A stretch of 64,000 nucleotides of DNA from Marasmius tenuissimus. Lineage: Eukaryota > Basidiomycota > Agaricomycetes > Agaricales > Marasmiaceae. The position numbers and the translations under genes are program-made. This document shows positions 31,301 to 42,642 of the stretch, piece by piece. The notes under the pieces were generated by a model, which had not been told where the DNA came from, did no database searches, and saw nothing but the letters and a program-made list of their open reading frames with translations. Each line of letters starts with the position of its first letter. Position 1 is the stretch's first letter. Location of the stretch: contig JAQOTA010000064.1 in NCBI GenBank assembly GCA_029532415.1, positions 744,001 to 808,000 of the forward strand. Direction: 5' to 3'.

Positions 31301-34090
31301 AACATACACAACAGCAACAATGGCTTTATACTTTGCATTTACTGGCATCCCCATTTGGCTGCAGGCTTCACGGCTAATCCACCAGATTCTCCCACCTGAG
31401 ATGAGATTATTGATGAACAGAGCTGCTTGGACTTTATAAACACTTGCCAGTTAATAATGTCAATAAGCCGTTGAACACTCCAATAGCAATTGAACTTCCA
31501 TCATCAAGATGTCTTGCTGTATCATACACATGTATCCTGGTGGCTGTTCCAATGGCACTCATGAGTGCACTTGCAATGTATAGGCCTGGTAAGATTAGAT
31601 AGAGGTTAATATATCTGAGTGTGGTTTGCAGTTGAGTGTAAACACATACCATTAAGCACAAATGCTGCAAATGCAAGTAGGTACAATATAGTTCTGTTAG
31701 ATCCCCACAGAGTGTAGCACCGGTGAATCTATGAAGTGAAAAATACAGTCAGAACTAAACAACATGGTATGAGATGGAAGGGATACCCACAAGCATCACA
31801 TCTGCAATTGCACTTGTGGATAATTTCAATATCATGGACAATAAATAAAGAGAAGCTAAGCATACTTCATGATTGTGAGTGTGATGCGGGTAACAGTTCT
31901 AAATGTGAACTTTAGTTTGTGGCAACAAAACAGAAAACACCAAAGTACACCTACATGGACACAGTCTTTCCATTGTCTGCCTGCAGGTACTTTATAAGAG
32001 GCTCAAAATCCTTTGTTTTTGCAGTCTGAAATCCAATGATAGTTTGCCGAATGAAACCTAATGCCTCTGTCCCAACATATAAACTTGCAAGAGCAAACAA
32101 AAATATAGTGCACAGCAAGTATAACTTCAGACAGGATCTTTGCCTTTGTAGAAGGATGTGAATGCAAAGACCAAAAGTAATCATGTACATTCCTAATGTA
32201 GTGACTTTTCAATTGTTGCAAGAGGCAAATGCCAAAGAAATCCTCACCATAGACAAAAAACATGCACTAAAATCTGATGGTAAGAGTGTGGACAAATACC
32301 CTAACTTGAGGCTTACTGACTGACAGGGTTGCAATTGGCAAGACAATGATGCCCTGAACTGTAAGATAAAGTTTGTCTGCAATTTCTTCTTGGTCATTAT
32401 AAGGTGCCATTGTGCTCTTCAGCAAAAGACAATAGAGAGAGAGAGATGTACCTACCAAGAGCCAAAGATAAGGGTATTTATACAATATGTCTGAGTTGCC
32501 TGCTTGGGGGAGATTGAAAATATTATCTGGACATAAACTGGTTCATCAAAAATGATATAGCCCAAACATGTTTAATGTGTCCAGATAGAGTTTTGGTTAT
32601 TCCTTGTAGAATAGATCATGATTGAAAGATGACTGGCATTATAGATACCTCCCTCCGCTTTGTATAATTCTTATAAACATGTCAAGTTCAAAATTTCAGA
32701 GCCAAAGACTTCTTGATTTCATTCTAGTGAGCCCATCAATTTTATATGCAGGATGCAGGTTAAGCCCTTCCAAACTAGTTGATCTTCTCTGGAAGCTGTT
32801 GAAATTATTGGAAACAATGTGATTGATTTGGGGACCCCAATGGATGGGGCTGCAGGTATCCAGTATCTGCACCCACCAGTTTCAATGGTGTGAAAACATC
32901 AAATAACCTGGCAAGTACCTGATGAAAACCAGTATATTTGTTGGGGTCTTTGGATGAACTGGTCTCCTAGAATTAAACCGAGAATCAGGGTCCATCAAGT
33001 GGGGGAGCCATCAAAAGATGTGCTACAGTTCCAAACCTTGCTGAATACCCAGGTCATGTGCAGTGCAATGAGAACAGATCCTATCCATCTATTCCTGACC
33101 ACCAATTCTGGCACAACACCACCCATGATCTGTATATCCTGATGCAATCTCCCCCCGGGTCTTTTCAGCTGTGAAACCAACCTACAATGATTTTTGCAGG
33201 CAGTGGCAATCAGTGTGGGACCCAGAGGGCCAAAAGTCATCAGTAACATTATAAATTCTTTGAGGGTAAAGCAATACAGCATAGGGCAGGCCTGTTCATG
33301 AATTTGACACAACTAGATTTGACCCCAGAATTCAGTTACAAATCTTACTTGCTGTCATGAGGCAAATGCTCAAAAAGATAGAGCTGCTGCTTCTGTATGT
33401 GATTAAACAGTATCAAGTAGTCTCAGATGATCACAATGTCCTATTTCAGTCAAATTGGATGGTTATAGGTGTGGTTCATTTATCTGAAAAATAATGGATG
33501 GTCACAAGTTGCCAGAGCTTCATCAAAATCCATGCAGTGCTGTGGCCAGTTTGGCAAGGTCTGTGCACTAAACTTTCCAGGCACTTTGCACCCATTGCAA
33601 AACTTTTGCCCAGTCACAGCTTCATAGCTGCTCATTTAGACAGTAACAGGTCACCCCCCATCTGATTAGACTGAAATAGGTCAGTATGAGTAAGGACCAA
33701 GGAGTGCACCTGCAGCATAGAATAAGTGCAAACTTAGTCCAATTATTCTATCAGTCTGGGAGAAATCATGAAACACCACAAGTGTTCCAAACCTTGCTAT
33801 CTATAGAAACAGTCTCAGACAGAATCCTCAGATCAATGAGCTCAAAATAGGTTAATATCAGATGGAAGAAAGCATCAAGTGCATGTATTACCTTTAAGCA
33901 ATGTATTTCCTGTCCTGCTACTAGCTATCTCACTTGTAGCCAGTGTATTTGTTCTAGAGTCCACAAAGTAAGGATTCAGGATAGGAGGGCCATATTCACA
34001 GTGCCACCTAGGACACCTCCTTCAAAGGCATTGGCATCCTAGGGAGGAAGGTGCATCAGATTTCACATTGGTGGAGACAGTGGCAATTGT
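27000..34090. other. CpG-depleted block
   Basis: By direct counting there is no CpG in 28321-28800 (480 bases) and none in 33181-34080 (900 bases). The window 35521-35820 just outside has 12 in 300 bases. The block is correspondingly rich in TG and CA. Apart from the eroded B copy and the membrane-protein gene I see no coding sequence: frames are short and nothing splices together. It is probably an old, long-methylated segment, flanked by CpG-normal Gypsy-1 and A3. Confidence 0.85.
30920..32410 (-). CDS. Seven-transmembrane-type membrane protein (fungal family, function unknown)
   Basis: Exons on the minus strand: 32410-32317, 32192-31955, 31855-31791, 31728-31650, 31585-31448, 31395-31308, 31260-31137, 31075-30920. 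The protein starts MAPYNDQEEIADK. It has repeated hydrophobic segments (LYLLCTIFLFALASLYV, YIASALMSAIGTATRI, ITSIVVPLIFDP) and landmarks such as IHRCYTLWGSN, GRIWWISREAC and LIIVRVAHGKSVESVQQMM. I recognise these from a multipass family common in Agaricomycetes. Phases agree at all junctions except exon 2 to exon 3, which is off by one base. Intron 5 uses a GC donor (GCAAGT). It sits in CpG-depleted DNA with no in-frame stop. It may be live with a misread junction, or recently inactivated. Confidence 0.65.
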
Positions 34091-34139
34091 GGATGATCAT
34101 GATAGTCCCAGAGTGTAACACTCGAGGAAAGGAGCGAAA

Positions 34140-35535
34140 TGGCAATACCCCACTGACATTCTCTCCTCTAGCATATGCACCTGTAAAGTTTGCTGGAGTC
34201 CAATATGAAAGCTTGACATCAGAATGTACTCAATACCTCATCCCCTTCCTTACCCACTATTCTACTGATTGTGGGACCTGGAAGGAAAGACCGCGATTTC
34301 GAAGAAGGATTGGCAACAGTGTGGAATACCTAAGCTGGAGGTCAAGACGTGGGTTGGATCAAATTGGACTTTGTGTGAATATAATTTGGTCAAGAGTCAC
34401 TTGCACACCAAAAACTTTGACGTTGATGGGAAGCAATACACTCGAGATCACGGGTATCCCCAATTGATATGGGGTACGTACCGTCCTCCCTCTTTACTTT
34501 GTCCAGCATAATTTAGTTTTCGGTTCAGGTGATCCTCATGCTCGAAGGATTGTGGAGCTAAAGGACACGTACAGCGATGAAGACTTAGAAGACTCGAATC
34601 AGCATGGGGACTCAGAGGAACTGGATGGATCTTGCTCTTCAACTTCTCAGTCAGCATACTCGTCAACCTCCTTATTCGTGGATCTACCTGTGGACCGTGC
34701 ATTGGCCCACACGGGAGAAAAAGGTGTGTGTGCTCTATACTTGTCACATGCGTACCCTGGTTGATGTTTGAACTCAAGTTTTAGACAATTGTCATGAAGC
34801 CAACGCGCAAAAATCTGTGGAAGAAACACACCGCGTCAGAGGACAACATTCTAGAGTGCAGGGAACCAAAATCCAAACAGGTTCATCGGAACCCATTGCC
34901 CAGAGACCAGCCCCGCTTGGACAGTGAGCTTCACTTTCTCTCGCTCACATCCACAGTTTTCACCAGTGTTTCTCAGCTCTTCGACCTCGGTGTCTTACAC
35001 GGCGACCAAGCGAGCTAAAAAGTCACAGGGAACTACACGAGTGAAGATAGACGCTCATGATGAAACCTCTGCACGACCAACACGGTAAGTCTCTTCTTCT
35101 AGCCTATATTAGGTATTAAAATTGTTCGAGTAGGCCCCCGGCTCAGGGAAAGGCAGCCGCCATATCAAACTCACAGACACAGCCGAAAAGAGCGGCGCAG
35201 AAATCTCTCGGAACAAAGACCACTGGGGCAGATGCTGGTCAAACATCTACCCCCGCTCGACGGTATGAACCAATTTGTTCAATCACTGGTACATACCATC
35301 TAACGAGTTTTCTAAGTACCCAAACGGCGGGTAGGGTCGTCACCACGCCGAGCAAACCGAAGAAACAGCCCGAGCCGGAAGATCGAGAGGTTACTCCTGT
35401 GAAGCCCAGCCCAGCTCCTGCACGAACGATGGGGTAAGTGTGAATTATCCTCGCTCACAAGTTTGTCATCTTATCCGTTTGTACAGCACCCAGACAACTC
35501 ACCCAAATGCGACCGTTAAGAAGGCTTGGAGATAA
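34140..35535 (+). pseudogene. A3: 3' half of an A-family gene
   Basis: Similarity to A5 starts within the exon encoding the FVPPLHVEYIDG region. It continues through complete exons 34529-34723, 34785-34923, 34977-35084, 35134-35262, 35317-35433 and 35487-35535, whose lengths equal those of A5 exactly. It ends VKKAWR and a TAA. The first seven or so exons are missing; the sequence to the left is the CpG-poor block. It has no start region, so it is a truncated copy even though what remains is open. Confidence 0.82.
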
Positions 35536-35687
35536 ATGAATGGGGTGTTTGGGGAGGGAAAGCAACGGGTATGAGACCATCATCTCGTTGAGTGTTGGAT
35601 TGTAGTTGGTTATTTCGGTCGGTTTTTCCGACTACTGTATTATGGGCCATGCCCAGTTTATATCTAGTGCCTGTATCTGCTCGGCTC

Positions 35688-35693
35688 AATAAA
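35688..35693 (+). terminator. Possible poly(A) signal of A3
   Basis: AATAAA about 150 bases after the stop. The same string is at 56791-56796 after A5, in an otherwise conserved 3' flank. Fungal polyadenylation signals are loose, so this is only suggestive. Confidence 0.35.
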
Positions 35694-36232
35694 CATATAG
35701 AATGTTCGATGTTATACGCTCCATGCAGAACTCTTGAGTAGCCAACGGTTGGGGAGATCCCCAGACTATAAATTCACATCCAGCGAGTTCCCTTTATGTT
35801 GCGCCCATGCTTTGCTCTCGATCAAGGTCATATGAAAATGTCGACGGCCGAACGAGGAAATCTTAAAAAAAAGCAATACCTCCACTCTAGCTCGGTTTCT
35901 GGCCCAACTCGGGCGATCATCAGCGTAGGAGGAACCCTTTCAGTCTCTGGCATACGGAAAATTAAAACGAGGAAAATGCACTGCAACTGGCATGAATAGG
36001 CCAGCCCGACAATATAGTTTGCATTCGTTGATGATTGCAAAAGAGGACTTTTGATCCAGTCTAGCGTTACATCAACGGATGGAGATGTTAGTATCCTGCA
36101 CAACTCGAATAGGGCGGAAGACGCACCGTTCTACATAACCTGTAGCTTCATCTACCAAAAAACCGCGAACGTCACTAAACTCTCAGAGTCATAGCAGAGC
36201 TTTACAGCAAACTTGAAGGACGAGTCTGAGTA

Positions 36233-36498
36233 CTGTACCATTTCGAGATGATCATCAGGTCACGCGTCACAGGGAACCCAAAAATGGTGAAATGTCACAC
36301 CCTGTCACGTGTCCCAGGCCTGACTGTCGAAAAATTTCCGAGGTTCAGACCCAAATTTGGCCCATAAATTGCCCAAAAACGACGAATTTCAGAAAAGTTT
36401 CCGGTCGGTCATGGCGGACCGACCTGCCTGTCGAAACCAAAAAGTGAAACTTTTGGTCACAGGTCACACCCCCTGATGAATATCTCGAAATGGTACAG
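36233..36498. mobile_element. MITE-1: TA-flanked inverted-repeat element, 266 bases
   Basis: Ends are inverted copies beginning CTGTACCATTTCGAGAT, with about 27 bases and two mismatches in the terminal repeat, flanked by TA at 36231-36232 and 36499-36500. The duplicate locus has a clean empty site, TA at 57338-57339. It contains GGTCACAGGTCAC-type motifs inside the ends. It is non-coding. The TA target suggests a Tc1/mariner-driven element. Confidence 0.92.
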
Positions 36499-38561
36499 TA
36501 GCATACGACGTTTACGAAAGATAAAATCCACAGTTGAGAAAACTATCTTGGTGTACTGTCCTGAGCTACGTTGAATTCGTCTTAGTCCAGGTACGCAGTT
36601 GATTCGAGTGGCAAATGGTCACGACCATGACTGTCTGCCTCAGATACACAAACAGAGGCTCAAGTCAACGTGAAGATCGTAGATAGAAATCGAAAATAAC
36701 CTACCTTCGTATTCTATCCCGTCAGAGCCCCTTTCATAACACAGGAAGCAATAGAACAGAATTGTTCCCCTCCAATGAAGCACACATTCAACCCACATCT
36801 GCGTCGTTTAGAACGGATGTCTCAGTCACGATGAGCACTTTGAGTCTCGACTCTCGAGGTTCGATAGCTAAACATTAATATCTACCCGTTGATCATAGTG
36901 AGGGTATGCAGCTTGCCCGTGAAAGTAAAAGCCCCAGCAGCGAAAACGGACGCAGGTGAGCTGTATAGTCAACGCGAAAGGTTGAACCACGAGAAATAAA
37001 GATCTGAGGGAAGCCTTGGTAGGTTGAAGCTTTTCAAGAGCGTACCGGGGAGACACCCAAGACCAGAAATAGCTCACGAAAACGTCAAGTTTGAATAAAG
37101 AAGGGACCCGCATGAAGTTCGATGTGTGCGTTCAAGCTTTTGTTAGACCCAGTCTAAGTACAAGTGTTTGATTTCAACGTCTAAACGCAGAGGCTACCAG
37201 GAATACCACCTTAATGTACGCGTACTAATGATCATTTGTTTGAACAGCATTTTATAGATACGAGGCCGCCGCCCCAGAAGCTTGTCGTTACTTGCTGCTT
37301 TTGAGGTCGGAAAGCTTGATGCGGTATGTCTGAGAGCATTTACCGCGTCGCACCCTGTCTTTGCACTGAGAGGATAGTACCACAGACGACCAGATTGATT
37401 ACTTTAGGGGGTCCAAAGTGGGAATGCACAGTCGCGAAGGAATAAAGATACATATTCGCCAGCAAATTCTGAGGAGGGATCCTCGGGATAGTCATGGCGG
37501 TCTAGAAGCAAGAACAAGAACTGAGCGCTTGAGCACCGGTCCGGCGCGGAACCGGCGGCAGGTCTCAAGGTCTTGCCAAACAAAGCGCAAACAACGCATC
37601 AGAGGCGCTTTGTTACTTTGCTTCACCATCGCCATGGCCTCGGATTTTTCTCGTCTTCTTGTCAATGCACACCACCGACGTAGCTTTTTGCTCATACCTG
37701 GGCTTCCTAACAAGGTAATACACCCATCCCGTGCCATATGGTAAGTTTTACCTCATTCATCCCAACCCGGATTACCGTTGACTGGATCTCTCGCTGCGTA
37801 ACTGGTGTAGACTGGACAAATTTTACCCACTTGCTGGACTCGTATATCATAACCCTTGACGCCCACTCTGCCTTCCGTTCATGAATTCACGTTGGATCTG
37901 GTCCGGATGTTCGTCCTTTAGGGAGGCAATTGATAAGATCCTGCCTTTTTGGTTGGCTAGAACTTGCGCTATGCATGGCAAAAGTACGTGGCCTTGTATC
38001 TACATCTCATCTCGTTATACTGATGTTTCAAATGCCGTCTTTCCGAACCCCGCTCACGACAGAGATAATACATGGATTATCAAGATGCAAATTGGAGATG
38101 GATAACGGTGGTCATTCAAATTGGCCAAGAAAACATTATTGGTGGGCATCTAGTGGGCAGAACATGCGTTGCGAGGATCTCAACCGCTGCTCCAGTACGA
38201 GACAAACTTTTCACACTCCTCAATATCCTCGTTGACATCTCTTCTCGACTTCGCTAGTCGCCTCTGCAAACATCCCCAACCTCAACGATTCTGGATGGCA
38301 GCACCCCTCAGCGTTTCTCCGTCTCTTCGGAAAAGGCCCTTTTAAACCCGTATCATCCACCCTCTCGCTACGTGGTATCACTTTGGTGTGGCCGAGCCTA
38401 CGGTTCCGTTTTGTAGCTTCCCATCGCCGGCGGATCCAGGCCGTAACCTCCACCAGCGAAAAACATCTCAAGTGGGAGTGTTTCTCATGTCAGTTCTCCC
38501 ATTCTAGTGGCACAGATTACCCGCGATTTTTCAGTGTCGTCCTCCATCCCCGGCTCCGTTC

Positions 38562-38854
38562 ATGAGTCCTCAAAGCCTTCTCAGCTGGGATAGATCGATG
38601 GTCATGAATCTCGAAGTGGTCAGAGAACAATGGATGACGGAGTGGCCCGTAGTTAGCAAAGGTGGGTGTTTGATTCTCAGTACGTTGACCTAAAATTTCT
38701 CAGTGTTTCTCTCTTGTACTTACGAGCGACCTTCCTCTACTAGGCTCCAGCACTACAAGACAAGGAGGTCCTTCATATTACCCTGCAGAAGACCGGCCTA
38801 CCCTACCTCGTCACTCTGATTGTTAGCATCGAGGTTGCGGCGAAAATGTCCATG
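38562..38854 (+). CDS. Putative exon pair in the B unit, copy 1 (gene unrecognised)
   Basis: A frame from ATG 38562 encodes MSPQSLLSWDRSMVMNLEVV... up to a GT near 38662. After an acceptor (CTACTAG) a 37-codon stretch 38744-38854 (APALQDKEVLHITLQKTGLP...) ends in ATG followed by GTATGT. The two pieces do not join in phase with the obvious donor, and I found no complete gene. Support is the eroded copy near 27005-27250, whose first stretch aligns in frame and whose second differs by a three-base length change. It may be part of a larger multi-exon gene. Confidence 0.35.
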
Positions 38855-40035
38855 GTATGTAGGTTCATCACTTGCTCGCTTGCTCTCTTGCGCCAACCTT
38901 CCAGCTTTCTGCTGGCTAGGTCGGTAAATGTTTGTCCTTAGTCTCACTTGAGCTGGCCGCTCTCGCCCAGGGATCACGATATATGCTGGATTGATGCTCC
39001 CCTGGGCCTTCAGCTTGAGTACCGTTTATGGTACGTAAAACTGCTCATATGCTCCATCACTGTCACTGGTTAATGGCTTTCATCTTCGAGTAGATGGCTA
39101 AAGGACATTCAAAAGGGTCAGCGATGTACTTCACGGTCCTCGAAGCTCATCGTTTGCGGTTCGCGGCGCCACACCCGACTTCTGGGCCGTGAAAAAACAC
39201 ACATAGTATATCGGCCAGCGATCGTGATGATGTGTAGAGTCATACTGATTTCTATCCTCGCCTCGAGGTACATCTCTTTTGGTCATATGCTTTGTCGGTG
39301 TCGTTAAAGGATGGACTTTCGTTCTCATTGAGTAGGTTCATCGAGCCGGTGATAATAATTCGAACGACCGTAACAAGAACCTCATCTTTCGCATTCTGTG
39401 TGGTCTAATAAGTCATATGTATCATGGCAGACCGTGTAAATGAAGCCTCTCCTCCGATGAATGGCGATTGGCTCTGCACAATCTCGTCAACGATTTTGGG
39501 TACGTTTTGGCATCGCTTCCACCAACCTTATGTATTGCGACACTGACGGGCTTCGGCAGATTTGTTGTGACCCTCATCCGCGCGAGCGCTTTGTTGAGAA
39601 GAGAGAATGTCAATACAGTAAGCTCATCCTGCTCCTATCCCCGTTCCTCGAGCGTTACTTACGTTTCTTCGCTGCCAGAACGGATTGGGGCTACCAGTAT
39701 CTGAGGCTGGTGAATGAGCAACCGTCATTGTAGTCCGATGCAGACCGTAGGCCCAGATAACAATACCACGTACTTATTATAGCGCAATCCAAGACCGTCT
39801 TATGCCTCGTTGTCTTTGTTTGGTCGCTCGGAAAGACGCGTTGTGTCAGGTGGCTTCTTCATGCCTGACGTTGTAACGGTGCAAAAGCTGAGCTGGAATG
39901 AACTTCCACCGGTACCATCACGTTCTCCGTACTCCCACTTTTCCAACGGTGCTCTACTAGCTTGATTTACCTCTTTCAGCATCTCGTTACATTGAACTAC
40001 CGATTATCATCGCCAAACTTTGTTCGCCGAGGTTC

Positions 40036-41228
40036 TCAGGTATCCGAGTGAGTCAGAACTTCTCCAGACTCCGACTCAGCGATGTCAAAAGGACGAACCA
40101 AAACAACTTCTTGTATCGGTGCAACTACTAGCTGACAAACTTGAATAGTCTAAACCTTGAAAGTGCATTCGCTTTGGAGCTGGGGGTGTTATCAAGAGCT
40201 TCTCATTCTGTCGACCGGCACCCCGTTTAGGCATCTTCAAAGAGATTTCACTTGGGAGAGGGGGATAACTCTCACAACGCTGGCTCGTAGCATCGAGTCC
40301 ATGGAGCACGGTGCATTCAGTGTGTAGCTCACAATGGCTATCAATCATATCAGCTCGTATTTCCTTCATTCCTAGCTCATTTTGAGCTCTCTCGAAGGTG
40401 GTTACCATAAAAACTCACTCCAATACAGATAAAACTCAATCTCCCTCCCCACGTCACATTAACTTCCTCTAATTCTGTGGTTAGTCAGGGAACACCCTCC
40501 TCATCCTTCGGAATGAATCACCAGAGGAAAGGTCACCCAAACCGAACCACGGGTCTTCATGTACCGCATACCTCCGCTAGGGCAAAGGAACAGATATATA
40601 TCACCCCGGAGTATCGGGAAGCTTTAATTTCACAATTTTGCTCTGCGGTTCTAGCGTCTCATCGATCAAAGTCACCGAACTTTTAAGCGATATGGACGAC
40701 TTGAACAAGGCTGGAGCTCACGAACATGAAGACGAGAAACACGCCACCTTCTCCATCACACGTTGATTCTTTGAGGATTCGGGCATACAGCTTTTCCCCT
40801 CGCTATAATCCGAGCCCTACGCATACACGTATAATCTATTTACTAGTGTACTGAAGGCCTATTTGAGCTTGGGTTTCATGGTTCTGACCCTATGATCTGA
40901 TAGGACCCCATCCTCCCTGGCTTTAGCTGTGAGATGTAGTGCTTTGAGTGCAGTATGGTGGTGGTAAGTATACGTCTCCACGCTGGCTCATGTACGGGCC
41001 TTCGAGTCGCTCCCTGCTTTTTTGTATCTAATGCTACGTTGCCTCTCACCCAGGTATTTAGATCGGATACAATGGTAACGACATACATTTCTTATTCAGC
41101 CATTTGCTGTCTCCTTTGAGAGGTACCATGTTACACATCGGGTCCAAACAGCACGATTTCAATTCTCATTTGGTCTTGTCACTGTGCTTTAACGACCGTT
41201 TCCGCGCGTTGGGATTCTCCTCCGTCTT
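40036..41228. other. Copy-1-specific block between duplicated flanks
   Basis: Similarity to the other copy stops after GTTCGCCGAG (about 40035) and resumes at TAACGTCTTCATCC (about 41233). The approximately 1.2 kb between is unrelated to the 1.05 kb at 61482-62527. The first 30 or so bases align with 28190-28225, so this copy keeps the ancestral junction. A 69-codon frame (40477) and a 107-codon minus frame are open, but nothing is recognisable. Confidence 0.6.
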
Positions 41229-42642
41229 GAAGGTAACGTCTTCATCCTCTCTAGTGGCATTGGGTATGGGGGCGGGATCTCACTAGTTCGAGTTTCGAAG
41301 GGACGGGGAGTGATAGGTATCTGTGATCCTATCTTTACTTCTTTGACCTCGCCGGCTCGTCGTCTCATTCTGCTGGGGTTTTCGCTCCGCAAAATGTTAC
41401 TCCGTACCCCAGGCGCTCTTTCCTTCAAAATGTTGACTACCATAACTCTCACAACGACAAGGAGCTGTGGGGCAAAGAAACTCCATCGGTCCATGAGTCA
41501 GGTGGCCGAGCGATCGTAGAACGTGACGCTGAGCTGTTTTTTCGATTTGGCTTAGGTACAAACAGCACGACACCACGATCAGGGCGTGTTCTGCCCACGT
41601 TCAGGATATTTCGGATAGTTCTATACCAATTATCTCTCGTGGCTATGTTCTTTCTTCGGACGAATCATTCTGTCACCCAATACACCACTCTGTAAGTCTC
41701 CATATCTGTGCAAAGTCATTCTATATAGAACCGGTGTTGATCGCTAGATAGAAATTGGAAGTTCCTCCCGAGCTTGGCCTCTCCTGCGGCATTGATAATC
41801 GATGTCAAAGATTCATGAACTACAGCCCCAGACTCGATACTTTGTATCGCCATTCGTGTACCCAAGTCTCTTTCTACCTGATTACATTGCTACTAATTTC
41901 AACTCTCTGCCGAACTTCCAGGTTCGCCACTTCACCGAGTACGTTCTCACAAAAACGTGTATCGGGAATGTATCATCGGCGATCCCGCATGCTATAATGG
42001 CTTGTTGGATGTCGAACCGTTAGCGATCATCGCAATGTTCTGGGAACAAGGTTTACTGTGCATGGCTCCATTCTGACCGATCGATCTTTGAGTGATTCTG
42101 CTTCAATCCAATTTTCCCTGTGAGCAATCAGTTCCCCCGTCGTGATAAACGAGATAGGTAGGCCTGGTTTCAGTGGGAATAGAGCTTTGATTATCATTCC
42201 ACACGCCCATTGAGAGCGTTCACCCGGGAATCGGTGCATCGGTCGACGGGAATGCGTGGGTGAGAGTCGAAGGCATGTGTTCTGATGTATCAAACGCTCG
42301 ATTGATCCCAATGATGGTTTCATTCACACAATGTGTTCGCCGCGCGGCAGGAGAAATGTTTCGCAAAGGATTAAGGCAAGACGATCCTCATTGTTGCCTC
42401 AGTCCTCATAAAATGTTTCTCTTAGCATGACTCGGTTTTTTGTTCAATTCTTTACTCGCCATTTCAGTCGACCATCATCCAGAAAAAGTGTCCGATCATG
42501 GGTACTCAACGTTGTGGCGTTCAAGGGCGCTATAAGAGTTCACGTGTAGGCAACGAGGCTGAGAAGCGGTCGGTCACATATATGTGCGACGTCATGGCCT
42601 TGCTTCTCAGTCCCTTTCCCCCTTAGCCTCCATCACTCAACA
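41229..42642 (+). repeat. A-family upstream block in front of A4
   Basis: Aligns with 62528-63540 in front of A6, very closely over 41605-41995. A segment 42095-42465 (GAGCAATCAGTTCC onward) is missing from the other copy. It is more distantly related to the blocks before A2 and A5 (CGTGTATCGGGAATG compared with GCGTATCGGGATGG). No conserved ORF. Confidence 0.75.

Larger units (their letters stand above)
35536..40035. repeat. B unit, copy 1 (segmental duplication)
   Basis: Aligns with 56639-61481 over its whole length. The offset is about 21103-21107 up to 36230, 20838-20839 from 36501 to 37720, and 21434 beyond. Those steps equal the insertion of a 266-base element here and a 594-base element in the other copy, plus their TA duplications. 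From about 37745 to 39780 only isolated differences were seen. It contains the putative exons at 38562 and 38744. Confidence 0.9.

Noticed and set aside
37418..37744. 108-codon frame in the B unit, shared with 58256-58618
   Set aside because: The copies are recent duplicates, so identity is uninformative. The downstream half (MASDFSRLLVNAHHRRSF... ending LIPGLPN) could be a first exon because GGTAATA follows, but no continuing exon could be joined.
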